A stretch of DNA of 30,018 nt from Pseudomonadota bacterium (GTDB lineage: Bacteria; Pseudomonadota; Gammaproteobacteria; Burkholderiales; Burkholderiaceae_C). The stretch is taken from contig JAEWBU010000394.1 of assembly GCA_023390985.1 (NCBI GenBank), forward strand, positions 1 through 30,018, given 5' to 3'. A model generated the notes under the pieces. It made no database searches, was not told the DNA's origin, and worked only from the letters and a program-made list of their open reading frames with translations. A program made the translations under genes and the position numbers. Each line of letters begins with the position of its first letter. The stretch's first letter is position 1. Below, one piece after another: positions 1-7,656 of the stretch.

Positions 1-1
1 C

Positions 2-316
2 CGCCGGCCCGCCGTGCTGGCCAGCAACTCGGTCATCACGCTGCGGGTCGCCGACGCCGTGCAGCGACTGGGCTGGGCCTTCGGGCAGGACCTCGGCTTC
101 GTCGGCATCGACGAGACCGAATGGGCCCCGCTGGTCGGGCCCGGCCTGACCACCGTCGCCCAGCCGACCGACGCGCTCGGCCGGCTGGCCACCGCCTGCC
201 TGCTGGAACGCCTGAAAGGCCTGGACGTGCCGCCGCGCCAGATCCTGCTTTCGGGGCAGCTGGTGGAACGCGCGTCCTCCGCCCGGCTCCAAACACGTAC
301 GCGTTTTCCCCAATAA
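2..316 (+). CDS. ptxS: LacI-family transcriptional regulator, C-terminal part (PtxS-like)
   Basis: Partial gene: the reading frame is open at the left edge, and only about 104 C-terminal residues are present, ending at TAA 314-316. The residues match the last part of the periplasmic-binding-protein-like effector domain of LacI/PurR regulators: a strand-loop 'GFVGIDETEWAPLVGPGLTTV', then the helix 'DALGRLATACLLERL' and a final 'LLSGQLVERASS' strand. The DNA-binding N terminus lies outside the window. The symbol rests on context, not on the residues alone. The gene is followed directly by two GAAACCGGTTTC palindromes, the core of the PtxS operator, and by kguE, kguK and kguD. In Pseudomonas, PtxS represses kgu genes and is released by 2-ketogluconate. 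It could also be another LacI-type sugar-acid repressor. Confidence 0.8.
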   Translation, partial: RRPAVLASNSVITLRVADAVQRLGWAFGQDLGFVGIDETEWAPLVGPGLTTVAQPTDALGRLATACLLERLKGLDVPPRQILLSGQLVERASSARLQTRTRFPQ

Positions 317-320
317 GGTG

Positions 321-362
321 CTGAAACCGGTTTCTGATAATCTACGCAGAAACCGGTTTCAG
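321..362. promoter_or_regulatory. Double PtxS-type operator overlapping the kgu operon promoter
   Basis: Two perfect 12-bp palindromes GAAACCGGTTTC lie at 323-334 and 349-360, centre to centre 26 bp. Including flanks, CTGAAACCGGTTTCTG (321-336) and CAGAAACCGGTTTCAG (347-362) are exact reverse complements separated by 10 bp. Each matches 13 of 14 bases of the published Pseudomonas PtxS site TGAAACCGGTTTCA. A good extended -10 box, TGATAAT at 335-341, lies between them, so a bound repressor would cover the promoter. The -35 is not obvious. The pair could also fold as a hairpin in RNA, but no T-run follows it. Confidence 0.85.
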
Positions 363-385
363 CCCAACAGAACCGCCGCCTGCCC

Positions 386-1057
386 GTGAACTACAACTTC
401 CAGTTCCACGACGTCTTCGCCGCCTGGCCGCTGCTGCTGCAAGGCACCTGGATGACGATCCAGCTGTCGCTGACGGCCACGGTGCTCGGCCTCGCCGTCG
501 CCATCGTCTGCGCCTGGGCCAAGACCTCCGGCCCCGCGCCCGCCCGCTGGGTGGTCAACGCCTACATCGAGCTGATCCGCAACACGCCGTTCCTGGTGCA
601 GTTGTTCTTCTTCTTCTTCGCCCTGCCCGCGCTCGGCCTGCGCTGGTCGGCCCACGCGGCCGCGCTGGTGGCGATGGTGGTGAACCTCGGCGCCTACGCC
701 ACCGAGATCATCCGCGCCGGCATCGAGTCGATTCCGCGCGGCCAGATCGAAGCCGGCCTGGCGCTCAACCTGAAGCGCCACCAGGTGTTCCGCCACATCA
801 TCCTGAAGCCGGCGCTCAAGGCGATCTACCCGGCGCTCACCAGCCAGTTCATCCTGCTGATGCTCAGTTCCGCGGTGGTGTCCGCGATCTCGGCCGACGA
901 CCTGACCTCGGTGGCCGCCAACCTGCAGTCGCAGACCTTCCGCAGCTTCGAGATCTACATCGTGGTGACCGGCATCTACCTGGCGCTCGCCCTGGCGTTC
1001 TCGGCGCTGTTCCGTTTCGTCTACCAGCTGACGCTGAACTACCCGGACCGCCGCTGA
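386..1057 (+). CDS. ABC transporter permease, polar amino acid (HisM/GlnP) family
   Basis: Inner-membrane permease of 223 residues, the usual size for the HisM/GltJ family. The N-terminal segment 'LLQGTWMTIQLSLTATVLGLAVAI' and the 'YIELIRNTPFLVQLFFFFFALP' stretch are family hallmarks. The EAA loop that contacts the ATPase is near residues 112-145 ('ATEIIRAGIESIPRGQIEAGLALNL'). It starts at GTG 386 about 24 bp after the second operator half, with no strong Shine-Dalgarno; no better in-frame start was seen. It is the first gene of the putative kgu operon and overlaps the next permease by one base (TGATG). The family normally imports amino acids, but the neighbours suggest 2-ketogluconate as substrate. 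That role is inferred. Confidence 0.9.
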   Translation: MNYNFQFHDVFAAWPLLLQGTWMTIQLSLTATVLGLAVAIVCAWAKTSGPAPARWVVNAYIELIRNTPFLVQLFFFFFALPALGLRWSAHAAALVAMVVNLGAYATEIIRAGIESIPRGQIEAGLALNLKRHQVFRHIILKPALKAIYPALTSQFILLMLSSAVVSAISADDLTSVAANLQSQTFRSFEIYIVVTGIYLALALAFSALFRFVYQLTLNYPDRR

Positions 1058-1710
1058 TGCGCACCTTCGGCTTCCCCGAATTCCTGTTCATCCTCGAGGC
1101 CGCGAAGTGGACCATCGCGCTGTCGATGATCGCCTTCGCGGGCGGCGCCATCGGCGGGCTGCTGGTCGCGCTCGGCCGCACCAGTGAGAACGCGCTGGCC
1201 CGACGCGCGGCCGCCGTGTTCGTGCAGATCTTTCAGGGCACGCCCCTGCTGCTGCAGCTGTTCCTGGTGTTCTTCGGCGCGCCCGTGCTGGGCGTCGACC
1301 TGAACCCCTGGATCGCAGCCGGCATCGCGCTGATCCTCAACACCAGCGCCTTCCTGGGCGAGATCTGGCGCGGCTGCATCCAGGCGATCCCGCACGGCCA
1401 GACCGAGGCGGCGCACGCGCTCGGCCTGCACTACTTCGCCCGCATGCGCGACGTGATCCTGCCGCAGGCCTTCAAGATCGCCCTGCCGCCCACGGTCGGC
1501 TACATGGTGCAGGTGGTCAAGGGCACTTCGCTGGCGGCCATCATCGGCTTCGCCGAAGTGACCCGCGCCGGCCAGATCATCAACAACGCAACCTTCCAGC
1601 CGCTGATCGTGTTCAGCCTGGTGGCTGCCATCTATTTCGCGCTGTGCTGGCCGCTGTCGCTGCTGGCCGCGCGGATGGAGCGTCGCCAGGCGGCGGCGCT
1701 CGCGCGCTGA
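1057..1710 (+). CDS. ABC transporter permease, polar amino acid (HisQ/GlnP) family
   Basis: Second inner-membrane permease, 217 residues, partner of the upstream one in a heterodimeric channel. It shows 'FQGTPLLLQLFLVFFGAP', the family counterpart of the RNTPFLVQ motif, and an EAA loop 'EIWRGCIQAIPHGQTEAAHALGL' near residues 107-130 for docking the ATPase. Hydrophobic segments are evident near residues 15-38, 55-80, 85-105 and 190-210. Start ATG 1057 overlaps the stop of the preceding gene (TGATG), which indicates translational coupling. The C terminus is basic (RMERRQAAALAR). Substrate is inferred from the operon as a sugar acid; the sequence by itself says only polar-solute importer. Confidence 0.9.
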   Translation: MRTFGFPEFLFILEAAKWTIALSMIAFAGGAIGGLLVALGRTSENALARRAAAVFVQIFQGTPLLLQLFLVFFGAPVLGVDLNPWIAAGIALILNTSAFLGEIWRGCIQAIPHGQTEAAHALGLHYFARMRDVILPQAFKIALPPTVGYMVQVVKGTSLAAIIGFAEVTRAGQIINNATFQPLIVFSLVAAIYFALCWPLSLLAARMERRQAAALAR

Positions 1711-1746
1711 CCCTTCCCTTCCCTTCCCACCCGGAGACTTACGAAG

Positions 1747-2535
1747 ATGAAAACCTTCTCCCGCCGTGCTTTCGCCGCCCTCGGCCTCGTGGCCAGCGCC
1801 TCCCTGCTCGCCGTGCCCGCCTGGGCCCAGAGCCTCGAAGAGCTGAAGAAGAAGGGCGAGGTCAACGTCGGCCTGCTGGTGGACTTCCCGCCCTACGGCA
1901 CCACCAACGCGCAGAACCAGCCCGACGGCTACGACGCCGACGTGGCGCGCCTGCTGGCCAAGGACTGGGGCGTGAAGGTCAACCTCGTGCCGGTGACCGG
2001 CCCGAACCGCATCCCGTTCCTCTTGACCAACAAGGTCGACCTGCTGATCGCCTCGCTGGCCATCACGCCCGAGCGCGCCAAGCAGGTGCAGTTCTCGCAG
2101 CCGTACTCGGCCGCCACCATCGTCCTGTACGGCCCGAAGAAGACCGCCATCAAGGCGCCCGGCGACCTCAAGCCGCTGAAGGTGGGTGTGGCCCGCGCCA
2201 GCACGCAGGACGTCGCGCTGACCGCCGTGGCGCCGCAAGGCACCGAGATCCGCCGCTTCGACGACGACGCGTCCGCCATGCAGGCCCTGATGTCCGGCCA
2301 GGTCGACGCCATCGGCTGCTCCACCACCGTGGCCGCGCAGATCGACAAGCGCCAGCCCAACACCTACGAGCCCAAGTTCAACCTGCGCCAGCAGGAGATG
2401 GCCATCGCCATGCGCCCCGGCCAGGACGCGCTGCTGAAGTCGGTCAACGAGTTCGTGGGCAAGAACACGGCCAACGGCGAGCTGAACAAGCTGTACCGCA
2501 AGTGGCTGCAGACCGACCTGCCCAAGATGCAGTAA
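1747..2535 (+). CDS. Periplasmic substrate-binding protein, polar amino acid ABC family (putative 2-ketogluconate binder)
   Basis: 262 residues with a clear Sec signal peptide (basic start KTFSRR, hydrophobic ALGLVASASLLAV, cleavage likely after AWA near residue 27). The mature part has the SBP-type-3 fold: 'GYDADVARLLAKDWGVKVNLVPV', 'LLIASLAITPERAKQVQFSQPY', 'GVARASTQDVAL' and 'ALMSGQVDAIG'. The Arg of the ITPER motif (R110), which in GlnH/HisJ grips the ligand carboxylate, is present. In GlnH/HisJ an Asp follows the VDA motif and binds the ligand alpha-amine; here that position aligns with S192 (VDAIGCS). This suggests a carboxylate ligand without an alpha-amino group, in line with the kgu genes downstream. 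SD GGAG precedes the ATG. A 36-bp gap separates it from the permease. Confidence 0.88.
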   Translation: MKTFSRRAFAALGLVASASLLAVPAWAQSLEELKKKGEVNVGLLVDFPPYGTTNAQNQPDGYDADVARLLAKDWGVKVNLVPVTGPNRIPFLLTNKVDLLIASLAITPERAKQVQFSQPYSAATIVLYGPKKTAIKAPGDLKPLKVGVARASTQDVALTAVAPQGTEIRRFDDDASAMQALMSGQVDAIGCSTTVAAQIDKRQPNTYEPKFNLRQQEMAIAMRPGQDALLKSVNEFVGKNTANGELNKLYRKWLQTDLPKMQ

Positions 2536-2557
2536 GGCGAGAGCGACGGGGAACAGC

Positions 2558-3346
2558 ATGAACGACCGAGCCCAGGCCGGCGCCGCGCCCATCATCCGCA
2601 TGGAAGGTGTGCAGAAGTGGTACGGCAAGTTCCAGGTGCTCACCGACATCGACCTGCAGGTCGCGCCGGGTGAGCGCATCGTGGTGTGCGGGCCCTCGGG
2701 CTCGGGCAAGTCCACGCTGATCCGCTGCATCAACGGCCTCGAGCCCGTCCAGCAGGGGCGGATCGAGGTCGACGGCATCGAGCTGACCGGCCACAAGCGC
2801 AACATCGACAAGGTGCGCTCCGAGGTCGGCATGGTGTTCCAGCAGTTCAACCTGTTCCCGCACCTGACCATCCTGCAGAACTGCACGCTGGCGCCGATGC
2901 GCACGCGCGGCGTCAGCAAGGAAGAGGCCGAAGCAACGGCGATGAAGTACCTGACGCGGGTGCGCATCCCGGAGCAGGCCCACAAGTACCCGAGCCAGCT
3001 GTCGGGCGGCCAGCAGCAGCGCGTGGCGATCGCGCGCGCGCTGTGCATGACGCCCAAGATCATGCTGTTCGACGAGCCCACCTCCGCGCTCGACCCCGAG
3101 ATGGTCAAGGAAGTGCTCGACACCATGATCGGGCTGGCCGAGGAAGGCATGACGATGCTGTGCGTCACCCACGAGATGGGCTTCGCCCGCAGCGTGGCCG
3201 ACCGCGTCATCTTCATGGCCGACGGCCGAATCGTGGAACAGGCCCCGCCCGAGCGCTTCTTCACCCAGCCGCAGAACGAGAAGACCCGCAACTTCCTCGG
3301 CCAGATCCTCAGCTCGCACCACCATCCGCAACCGGTGTCGGCGTGA
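2558..3346 (+). CDS. ABC transporter ATP-binding protein, polar amino acid (GlnQ/HisP) family
   Basis: 262-residue ATPase that drives the importer at the cytoplasmic face. Walker A GPSGSGKST is at residues 45-53, the Q-loop is in 'MVFQQFNLFPHLT' near 92-104, the signature LSGGQQQR is at 148-155, Walker B IMLFDEP is at 168-174, and the switch His is in 'CVTHEMGFA' near residue 205. The 'ETRNFLGQIL'-like tail (KTRNFLGQIL) is typical of GlnQ-family proteins. The ATG follows a GGGGA Shine-Dalgarno 22 bp after the binding-protein stop. Its stop overlaps the start of kguE by one base, tying the transporter to the catabolic genes in one transcript. Confidence 0.93.
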   Translation: MNDRAQAGAAPIIRMEGVQKWYGKFQVLTDIDLQVAPGERIVVCGPSGSGKSTLIRCINGLEPVQQGRIEVDGIELTGHKRNIDKVRSEVGMVFQQFNLFPHLTILQNCTLAPMRTRGVSKEEAEATAMKYLTRVRIPEQAHKYPSQLSGGQQQRVAIARALCMTPKIMLFDEPTSALDPEMVKEVLDTMIGLAEEGMTMLCVTHEMGFARSVADRVIFMADGRIVEQAPPERFFTQPQNEKTRNFLGQILSSHHHPQPVSA

Positions 3347-4116
3347 TGCAGCAGGTCCTGATCTCGCTGTCGTCCTTCGGGGCGGCGGAAGTGCGGCGCC
3401 ATGGCCAGCTGTGGTTCACCCGCCTGGCGCAGGAGGCGGGTGCTGACGGCGTCGAGGTGCGCGGCGAACTGCTGGTGGATCCCGCACGCGAGCTTCCGGA
3501 GATCGCGCAGGCGGTCAGGTCCTGGGGCGGCCAGCTGGTGTACTCGAGTCCCGAGCCGCTCTGGAATGCCGACGGCACGCTCGACTTCACGGCCGTGCAA
3601 CGCGCCGTCGACGCGGCGCGGCTGCTCGGCGCGCCGCGCCTGAAGATGTCGATCGGTGATTTCCGCTCCCCTGCCCCCGGCGACTTCCGCCGGCTGGCCG
3701 AAACGGTCGCCGGCCTCGACCTCGTGATCGAGAACGACCAGACCGCCAGCGCCGGCACCGTGGACGCCTTGCAGGCCTTCTTCCGCGCCGCCGACGAGGC
3801 GCGCACGCCGTTGCCGATGACATTCGACATGGGCAACTGGCACTGGACCGGCGAGGACCCGCTGGACGCCGCGCGCGCCTTGTCCGCCCGCGTGGGCTAC
3901 GTGCATTGCAAGGGCGTGCAGCGACAGCCCAAGCGCTGGGTCGCCGTCCCCCTCGCCGACTCCGCCGCGCCTTGGCGCGCCCTGCTGCGCGCCATGCCGC
4001 GCGCCCTGCCCTGGGCGATCGAGTACCCGCTGGTCGGCGACGACCTGCTGGAGACGACCCGCACCGAGATCCGCCAACTTCGCGAGGCCTCCGAACGCCT
4101 CGGAGCCTTCGCATGA
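3346..4116 (+). CDS. kguE: Sugar phosphate isomerase/epimerase-like TIM-barrel protein (KguE-like)
   Basis: 256 residues of the xylose-isomerase-like TIM-barrel family (AP-endonuclease-2 superfamily). Likely metal ligands lie at strand ends: E129 (DLVIEND), D161 (MTFDMGNWHW), H187 (GYVHCKG) and E226 (AIEYPLVG), the usual Glu-Asp-His-Glu arrangement. The ATG at 3346 overlaps the ATPase stop; a longer open frame upstream is only a shadow of that gene. In the Pseudomonas kgu operon an epimerase-like gene of this type sits beside the 2-ketogluconate kinase and reductase. Its exact reaction there is not settled, so only the family and locus role are claimed. It overlaps kguK by 4 bp (ATGA). Confidence 0.8.
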   Translation: MQQVLISLSSFGAAEVRRHGQLWFTRLAQEAGADGVEVRGELLVDPARELPEIAQAVRSWGGQLVYSSPEPLWNADGTLDFTAVQRAVDAARLLGAPRLKMSIGDFRSPAPGDFRRLAETVAGLDLVIENDQTASAGTVDALQAFFRAADEARTPLPMTFDMGNWHWTGEDPLDAARALSARVGYVHCKGVQRQPKRWVAVPLADSAAPWRALLRAMPRALPWAIEYPLVGDDLLETTRTEIRQLREASERLGAFA

Positions 4117-5057
4117 ACTTCCGCTACGACGTCGTCACCTTCGGCGAGATGATGCAGATGTTCATCGCCGACGGTCCGGGTCCGCTGGAGTCGGTCCGCA
4201 CCTTCCACAAGCGCACCGCCGGCGCCGAGACCAACGTCGCGATCGGCCTGGCGCGCCTGGGCCTGCGGGTGGGCTGGGCCAGCCGCCTGGGCGACGACTC
4301 CATGGGCCGCTACCTCCTGGGCGAGATGCAGCGCGAGGGCGTGGACTGCAGCAAGGTCGCCTTCGAGGCGGGCCAGCGCACCGGCTTCCAGTTCAAGGGC
4401 CGCACCACCGACGGCAGCGATCCCCCGGTCGAGTACCACCGCAAGGGTTCGGCGGCCAGCCGCATGGGCCCGGCCGACGTCGACGACGACTGGCTGCGCT
4501 CGTCGCGCCATTTGCACGCCACCGGCGTCTTTCCCGCGATCTCCGAAACGGCGCGCGCCGCCGCCCACAGGACGCTGGACGTGATGCGCGCGGCCGGCCG
4601 CACGATTTCCTTCGACCCCAACCTGCGTCCGACGCTCTGGGCCACGCCCGAGGACATGCGGCGCGAGGTCAACGCCCTCGCCTTCAAGGCCGACTGGGTG
4701 CTGCCCGGGTTGGAGGAAGGCCGATTCCTCACGGGCGAGCCTTCGCCCGAGGGCATCGCGCGCTTCTACCGCGAGCGCGGCGCCAAGGTCGTGGCCGTCA
4801 AGCTCGGGCCGGAAGGCGCGTACTTCGATGCGGAAGAAGGCAAGGGTTTCATTCCCGGCTTCCCGGTCAAGGAAGTCGTGGACACCGTGGGTGCGGGCGA
4901 CGGCTTCGCCGTCGGCGTAATCACGGCCCTGCTGCAAGGCCGCACGGTGGCCGATGCGGTGCGCCGCGGCTCTTGGATCGGGGCACGCGCGGTCCAGGTC
5001 TTGGGCGATACCGAAGGCCTGCCGACGACGGCCGACCTGGAAGCCGCCGGGCTATGA
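4113..5057 (+). CDS. kguK: PfkB-family sugar kinase, probable 2-ketogluconate kinase
   Basis: 314-residue cytoplasmic ribokinase/PfkB-family enzyme. Substrate-site motif 'TAGAETNVAIGLARLG' is near residues 35-50, and the C-terminal PfkB signature DTVGAGDGFAVG is at 257-268, with D263 as the catalytic base. Length matches KguK and KdgK kinases. KdgK (2-keto-3-deoxygluconate kinase) is the closest alternative by sequence. The flanking ptxS-like regulator, PtxS operators, kguE and kguD argue for 2-ketogluconate to 2-keto-6-phosphogluconate. It starts at ATG 4113 inside the kguE stop and ends with a 4-bp overlap with kguD, so the three genes are translationally coupled. Confidence 0.82.
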   Translation: MNFRYDVVTFGEMMQMFIADGPGPLESVRTFHKRTAGAETNVAIGLARLGLRVGWASRLGDDSMGRYLLGEMQREGVDCSKVAFEAGQRTGFQFKGRTTDGSDPPVEYHRKGSAASRMGPADVDDDWLRSSRHLHATGVFPAISETARAAAHRTLDVMRAAGRTISFDPNLRPTLWATPEDMRREVNALAFKADWVLPGLEEGRFLTGEPSPEGIARFYRERGAKVVAVKLGPEGAYFDAEEGKGFIPGFPVKEVVDTVGAGDGFAVGVITALLQGRTVADAVRRGSWIGARAVQVLGDTEGLPTTADLEAAGL

Positions 5058-6019
5058 CCCGCAAGTCGGTCCTGGTCTTCCGCGAGCTGCCGCCGGACCA
5101 GCTGGCGCGCATCAGCGCGGAGCACGACGTCATCCTCGCCAACCCGCGCAAGCCGGAGCAGAAGGCCGCCTTCGAAGCGGCGCTGCAGCATGCGCACGGC
5201 CTGATCGGCTCCAGCTACGCGATCACGCCGGAGCTGCTGGCGCGCGCACCGCTGCTGGAGGTGATCTCCACCGTGTCGGTGGGCGTGGACAACTATCCCG
5301 TAGCGGCGCTGCGCGAGCGCGGCATCCTGCTGTGCCACACGCCCGGCGTGCTGACCGAGACCACGGCCGACACCGTCTTCGCGCTGGTGATGGCGGCCAG
5401 CCGCCGCATCGTCGAACTGGCGAACCACGTGCGCGAGGGCCGCTGGGACCGCAACATCGGCGAGGACCTGTTCGGCTGGGACGTGCACGGCAAGACGCTG
5501 GGCATCCTGGGCTTCGGCCGCATCGGCCAGGCGGTCGCACGCCGCGCCGCGCTGGGCTTCGGCATGCCGGTGCTCTATCACAGCCGCCGTCCCGTGGACG
5601 TCCCCGAGCTCACCGGCCGGGCGACGCACACGTCGTTCGATGACCTGCTCGCGCGCTCCGACATCGTCGCTGCGACCCTGCCGCTCACCGACGAAACGCG
5701 CGACCTGCTCGGCCCGCGCGAGTTCGGCCTGATGAAGCCGGGCGCGATCTTCGTCAACGGCGGCCGCGGCGCCACCGTGCAGGAGGACGCGCTGCTGCAG
5801 GCGCTGGATTCCGGCCACCTGCGCGCGGCCGGCCTCGACGTGTTCCGCACCGAGCCGCTGCCGAAGGACTCGCCCCTGATGCGGCACCCACGCGTGACCG
5901 CCCTGCCCCACATCGGCTCGGCGACGCACGAAACGCGCTACGCGATGGCGCGGCTGGCGACCACCAGCCTGCTGCAGGCGCTGGCGGGCGAGCGGCCGGC
6001 GGACGTCCACTCCGCCTAG
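5054..6019 (+). CDS. kguD: D-2-hydroxyacid dehydrogenase, probable 2-keto-6-phosphogluconate reductase
   Basis: 321 residues, D-isomer-specific 2-hydroxyacid dehydrogenase family (GhrB/TkrA-like). The Rossmann motif GFGRIG is at 153-158, and HSRRP follows beta-2 (176-180); basic residues there favour NADPH. The catalytic triad is R238 (NGGRGA), E267 (FRTEPLP) and H286 (LPHIGSATHET). Expected role: reduction of 2-keto-6-phosphogluconate to 6-phosphogluconate, which enters the Entner-Doudoroff or pentose phosphate route. The role is inferred from gene order; by sequence alone it could reduce 2-ketoaldonates, glyoxylate or hydroxypyruvate. It is the last gene of the operon, and its stop overlaps the convergent MBL gene stop in CTAG (6016-6019). 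Confidence 0.82.
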   Translation: MTRKSVLVFRELPPDQLARISAEHDVILANPRKPEQKAAFEAALQHAHGLIGSSYAITPELLARAPLLEVISTVSVGVDNYPVAALRERGILLCHTPGVLTETTADTVFALVMAASRRIVELANHVREGRWDRNIGEDLFGWDVHGKTLGILGFGRIGQAVARRAALGFGMPVLYHSRRPVDVPELTGRATHTSFDDLLARSDIVAATLPLTDETRDLLGPREFGLMKPGAIFVNGGRGATVQEDALLQALDSGHLRAAGLDVFRTEPLPKDSPLMRHPRVTALPHIGSATHETRYAMARLATTSLLQALAGERPADVHSA

Positions 6020-7149
6020 CGCACCGCCTCCCACCACAGCTGCGACCGGAACTCCCGGTCCGCGTCCACCCACTCGCCCAGGCGCGGCGTCACCAGGTCG
6101 ACGCCCGCGCCGGTCGCCGCGGCCACCGTGCGGCGGATCGGCTCGTCCCAGTCGTGGTACGCGAGGTTGAAGGTGGACCAGTGGACCGGGAACATGCGCC
6201 GGGCGCGCACGTCGCGGCTCACCTGCACGGCCTGCTCGGGCGGCATGTGGATGTCGGTCCAGGCGGCGCCCGGGCCGTACGCGCCGATCTTGATGAAGGC
6301 CAGGTCGAACGGGCCGAGGCGCGCGCCGATGTCCTGGAACAGCTTCCCGTAGCCGGTGTCGCCGCTGTAGAAGAAGCGATGCCGCGGCCCCACGACGGAC
6401 CAGCTGGACCACAGCGTCGAGCTGCGGTTGTCGATGCCCCGGCCCGAGTAGTGCCGGGTCGGCGTGCAGACGATGCGCACGCCGCCGCCCAGCGTGCGTT
6501 CCTGCCACCACTCGAGCTCCTCGACCTGCGCGGCCGGCACGCCCCAGCGTTCGAGATGCGCGCCTATGCCCAGCGGCACGAAGAACTTCGAGCCGCGCGC
6601 GGCCAGGTGGCGCACCGCGTCCATGTCGAGGTGGTCGTAGTGGTCGTGCGAGATCAGCACCGCATCGATCTTCGGCAGGTCGGCCAGCGCCATCGGCGGC
6701 GGGTGGAAGCGCCGCGGCCCCAGCGGCAGCGGCGAGACGCGCTCGGCGAACACCGGGTCCAGCAGCAGGCGAAGGCCGTCGAGCTCGACGTAGGTGCTGG
6801 CATGCCCGATCCAGAACGCGCGCAGGCCGCTCGCCTGCGGCGGTGACGCGAGCGCGGCCTTGTCGACGGCCAGCACGGGAACCGGCTTCGGCGGCTCGCG
6901 CACCTCGTCGCCGGAGAACTGCCGCACGGTGTAGTCGAGCAGCGAAGTGGTGCTCGGGGCCTCGGGCTCCAGGTTGACGAAGCGGCCCTCGCGGTATTGG
7001 GGATTGGCCCTGGCCCGTTCGAGCCGGGCGCCGGTCATGGCCGCTCCGAAGGCCGGCAGCGAGAACACCGCCCACGCCGCCGCGGCGAGCGCCGCCGTCA
7101 AGAGGGCGAGGACGACGACCGAACGTACCAGCCAGCGCGCAACACCCAT
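6016..7149 (-). CDS. Membrane-anchored MBL-fold metallohydrolase (NAPE-PLD/UlaG-like)
   Basis: 377 residues. One N-terminal hydrophobic segment (residues 8-35) anchors or exports the protein. The metallo-beta-lactamase core begins around residue 108 ('AFWIGHASTYVELDGLRLLLDPVF'), with the di-zinc motif HDHYDH at 168-173, 'PTRHYSGRG' near 240, 'FFYSGDTGYGKLF' near 265-277, and a final His in 'FPVHWSTFNL'. This pattern fits the group of N-acyl-phosphatidylethanolamine phospholipase D-like/RomA-like proteins, so a lipid or phosphodiester substrate is possible but not shown. A strong SD, GGAGGTGAG, precedes the ATG. It is convergent with kguD and not obviously part of the kgu pathway. Confidence 0.88.
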   Translation of the reverse strand: MGVARWLVRSVVVLALLTAALAAAAWAVFSLPAFGAAMTGARLERARANPQYREGRFVNLEPEAPSTTSLLDYTVRQFSGDEVREPPKPVPVLAVDKAALASPPQASGLRAFWIGHASTYVELDGLRLLLDPVFAERVSPLPLGPRRFHPPPMALADLPKIDAVLISHDHYDHLDMDAVRHLAARGSKFFVPLGIGAHLERWGVPAAQVEELEWWQERTLGGGVRIVCTPTRHYSGRGIDNRSSTLWSSWSVVGPRHRFFYSGDTGYGKLFQDIGARLGPFDLAFIKIGAYGPGAAWTDIHMPPEQAVQVSRDVRARRMFPVHWSTFNLAYHDWDEPIRRTVAAATGAGVDLVTPRLGEWVDADREFRSQLWWEAVR

Positions 7150-7203
7150 GGCTCACCTCCGCGATACGGATGGCGAGCGATTATGGCGAGGGCGCGGGCG
7201 GGT

Positions 7204-7656
7204 TCAGTCCAGCAGGTTGGCCGGCACCTTGCCGCCGTTGTCGGCGACCTTGCGCATCACCTGCTTGTGCAGCCAGATGTTCATGGCGGCCGAATCGCCC
7301 TTGTCGCCGGTGTAGCCGAGCTCGTCGGCGAGCGCCTTGCGCTCCTGCAGGCTGCTCTCCATGCCGAGCAGCTTCATCAGGTCGACGATGGAAGTGCGCC
7401 AGTTGAGCTTCTGCGGGTTCTTCGCGGCCAGTTCCTCCAGCACCTTCTCCATGTCCACGTCGTTGAGCGCGACGACGGCGGGTTTGGCCGCCTGCGCGGG
7501 CTGCTGCGCGGGCGCCTGCTGCGAGGACGAAGGCGTCGAAGGGGTCTGCGCAGGGGCGGCCTGCGGGGCGGACGCGGTGGTCGTGGCCTCGGTGCCGCCC
7601 GCGGACGGCTTTCCGCGGTTGCGCAGGCGATCGAAGATGTTGGACAGAATGCCCAT
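7204..7656 (-). CDS. DUF3597 domain-containing protein
   Basis: 150 residues. The N terminus MGILSNIFDRLRN is followed by a low-complexity Ala/Pro/Gln/Ser linker (about residues 20-62) and a folded C-terminal part from residue 65 (VVALNDVDMEKVLEELAAKN ... WRTSIVDLMKLLGMESSLQERKALADELGYTG) matching the DUF3597 family. That family is widespread in proteobacteria, and its function is unknown. There is no signal peptide or membrane segment. The start is supported by an AAAGGAGA Shine-Dalgarno just upstream. It stands alone between the MBL gene and two tiny exported proteins. Confidence 0.85.
   Translation of the reverse strand: MGILSNIFDRLRNRGKPSAGGTEATTTASAPQAAPAQTPSTPSSSQQAPAQQPAQAAKPAVVALNDVDMEKVLEELAAKNPQKLNWRTSIVDLMKLLGMESSLQERKALADELGYTGDKGDSAAMNIWLHKQVMRKVADNGGKVPANLLD

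Noticed and set aside
321..362. Reading the 16-bp inverted repeat as an intrinsic terminator for the LacI gene
   Set aside because: No T-run follows on either strand and each half is itself a PtxS-type palindrome, so operator function explains it better.
1039..4077. A 1012-residue open frame on the minus strand opposite the ABC transporter and kguE genes
   Set aside because: It is an antisense shadow typical of 70% GC DNA: the product is rich in Arg/Gly/His/Gln low-complexity sequence with no recognisable domain, while the plus strand carries well-conserved genes.
4766..7156. Long minus-strand frame overlapping kguK, kguD and the MBL gene
   Set aside because: Its sequence is Arg/Ala/Gly-rich shadow; the real minus-strand gene (6016-7149) is in another frame and has a complete MBL motif set.
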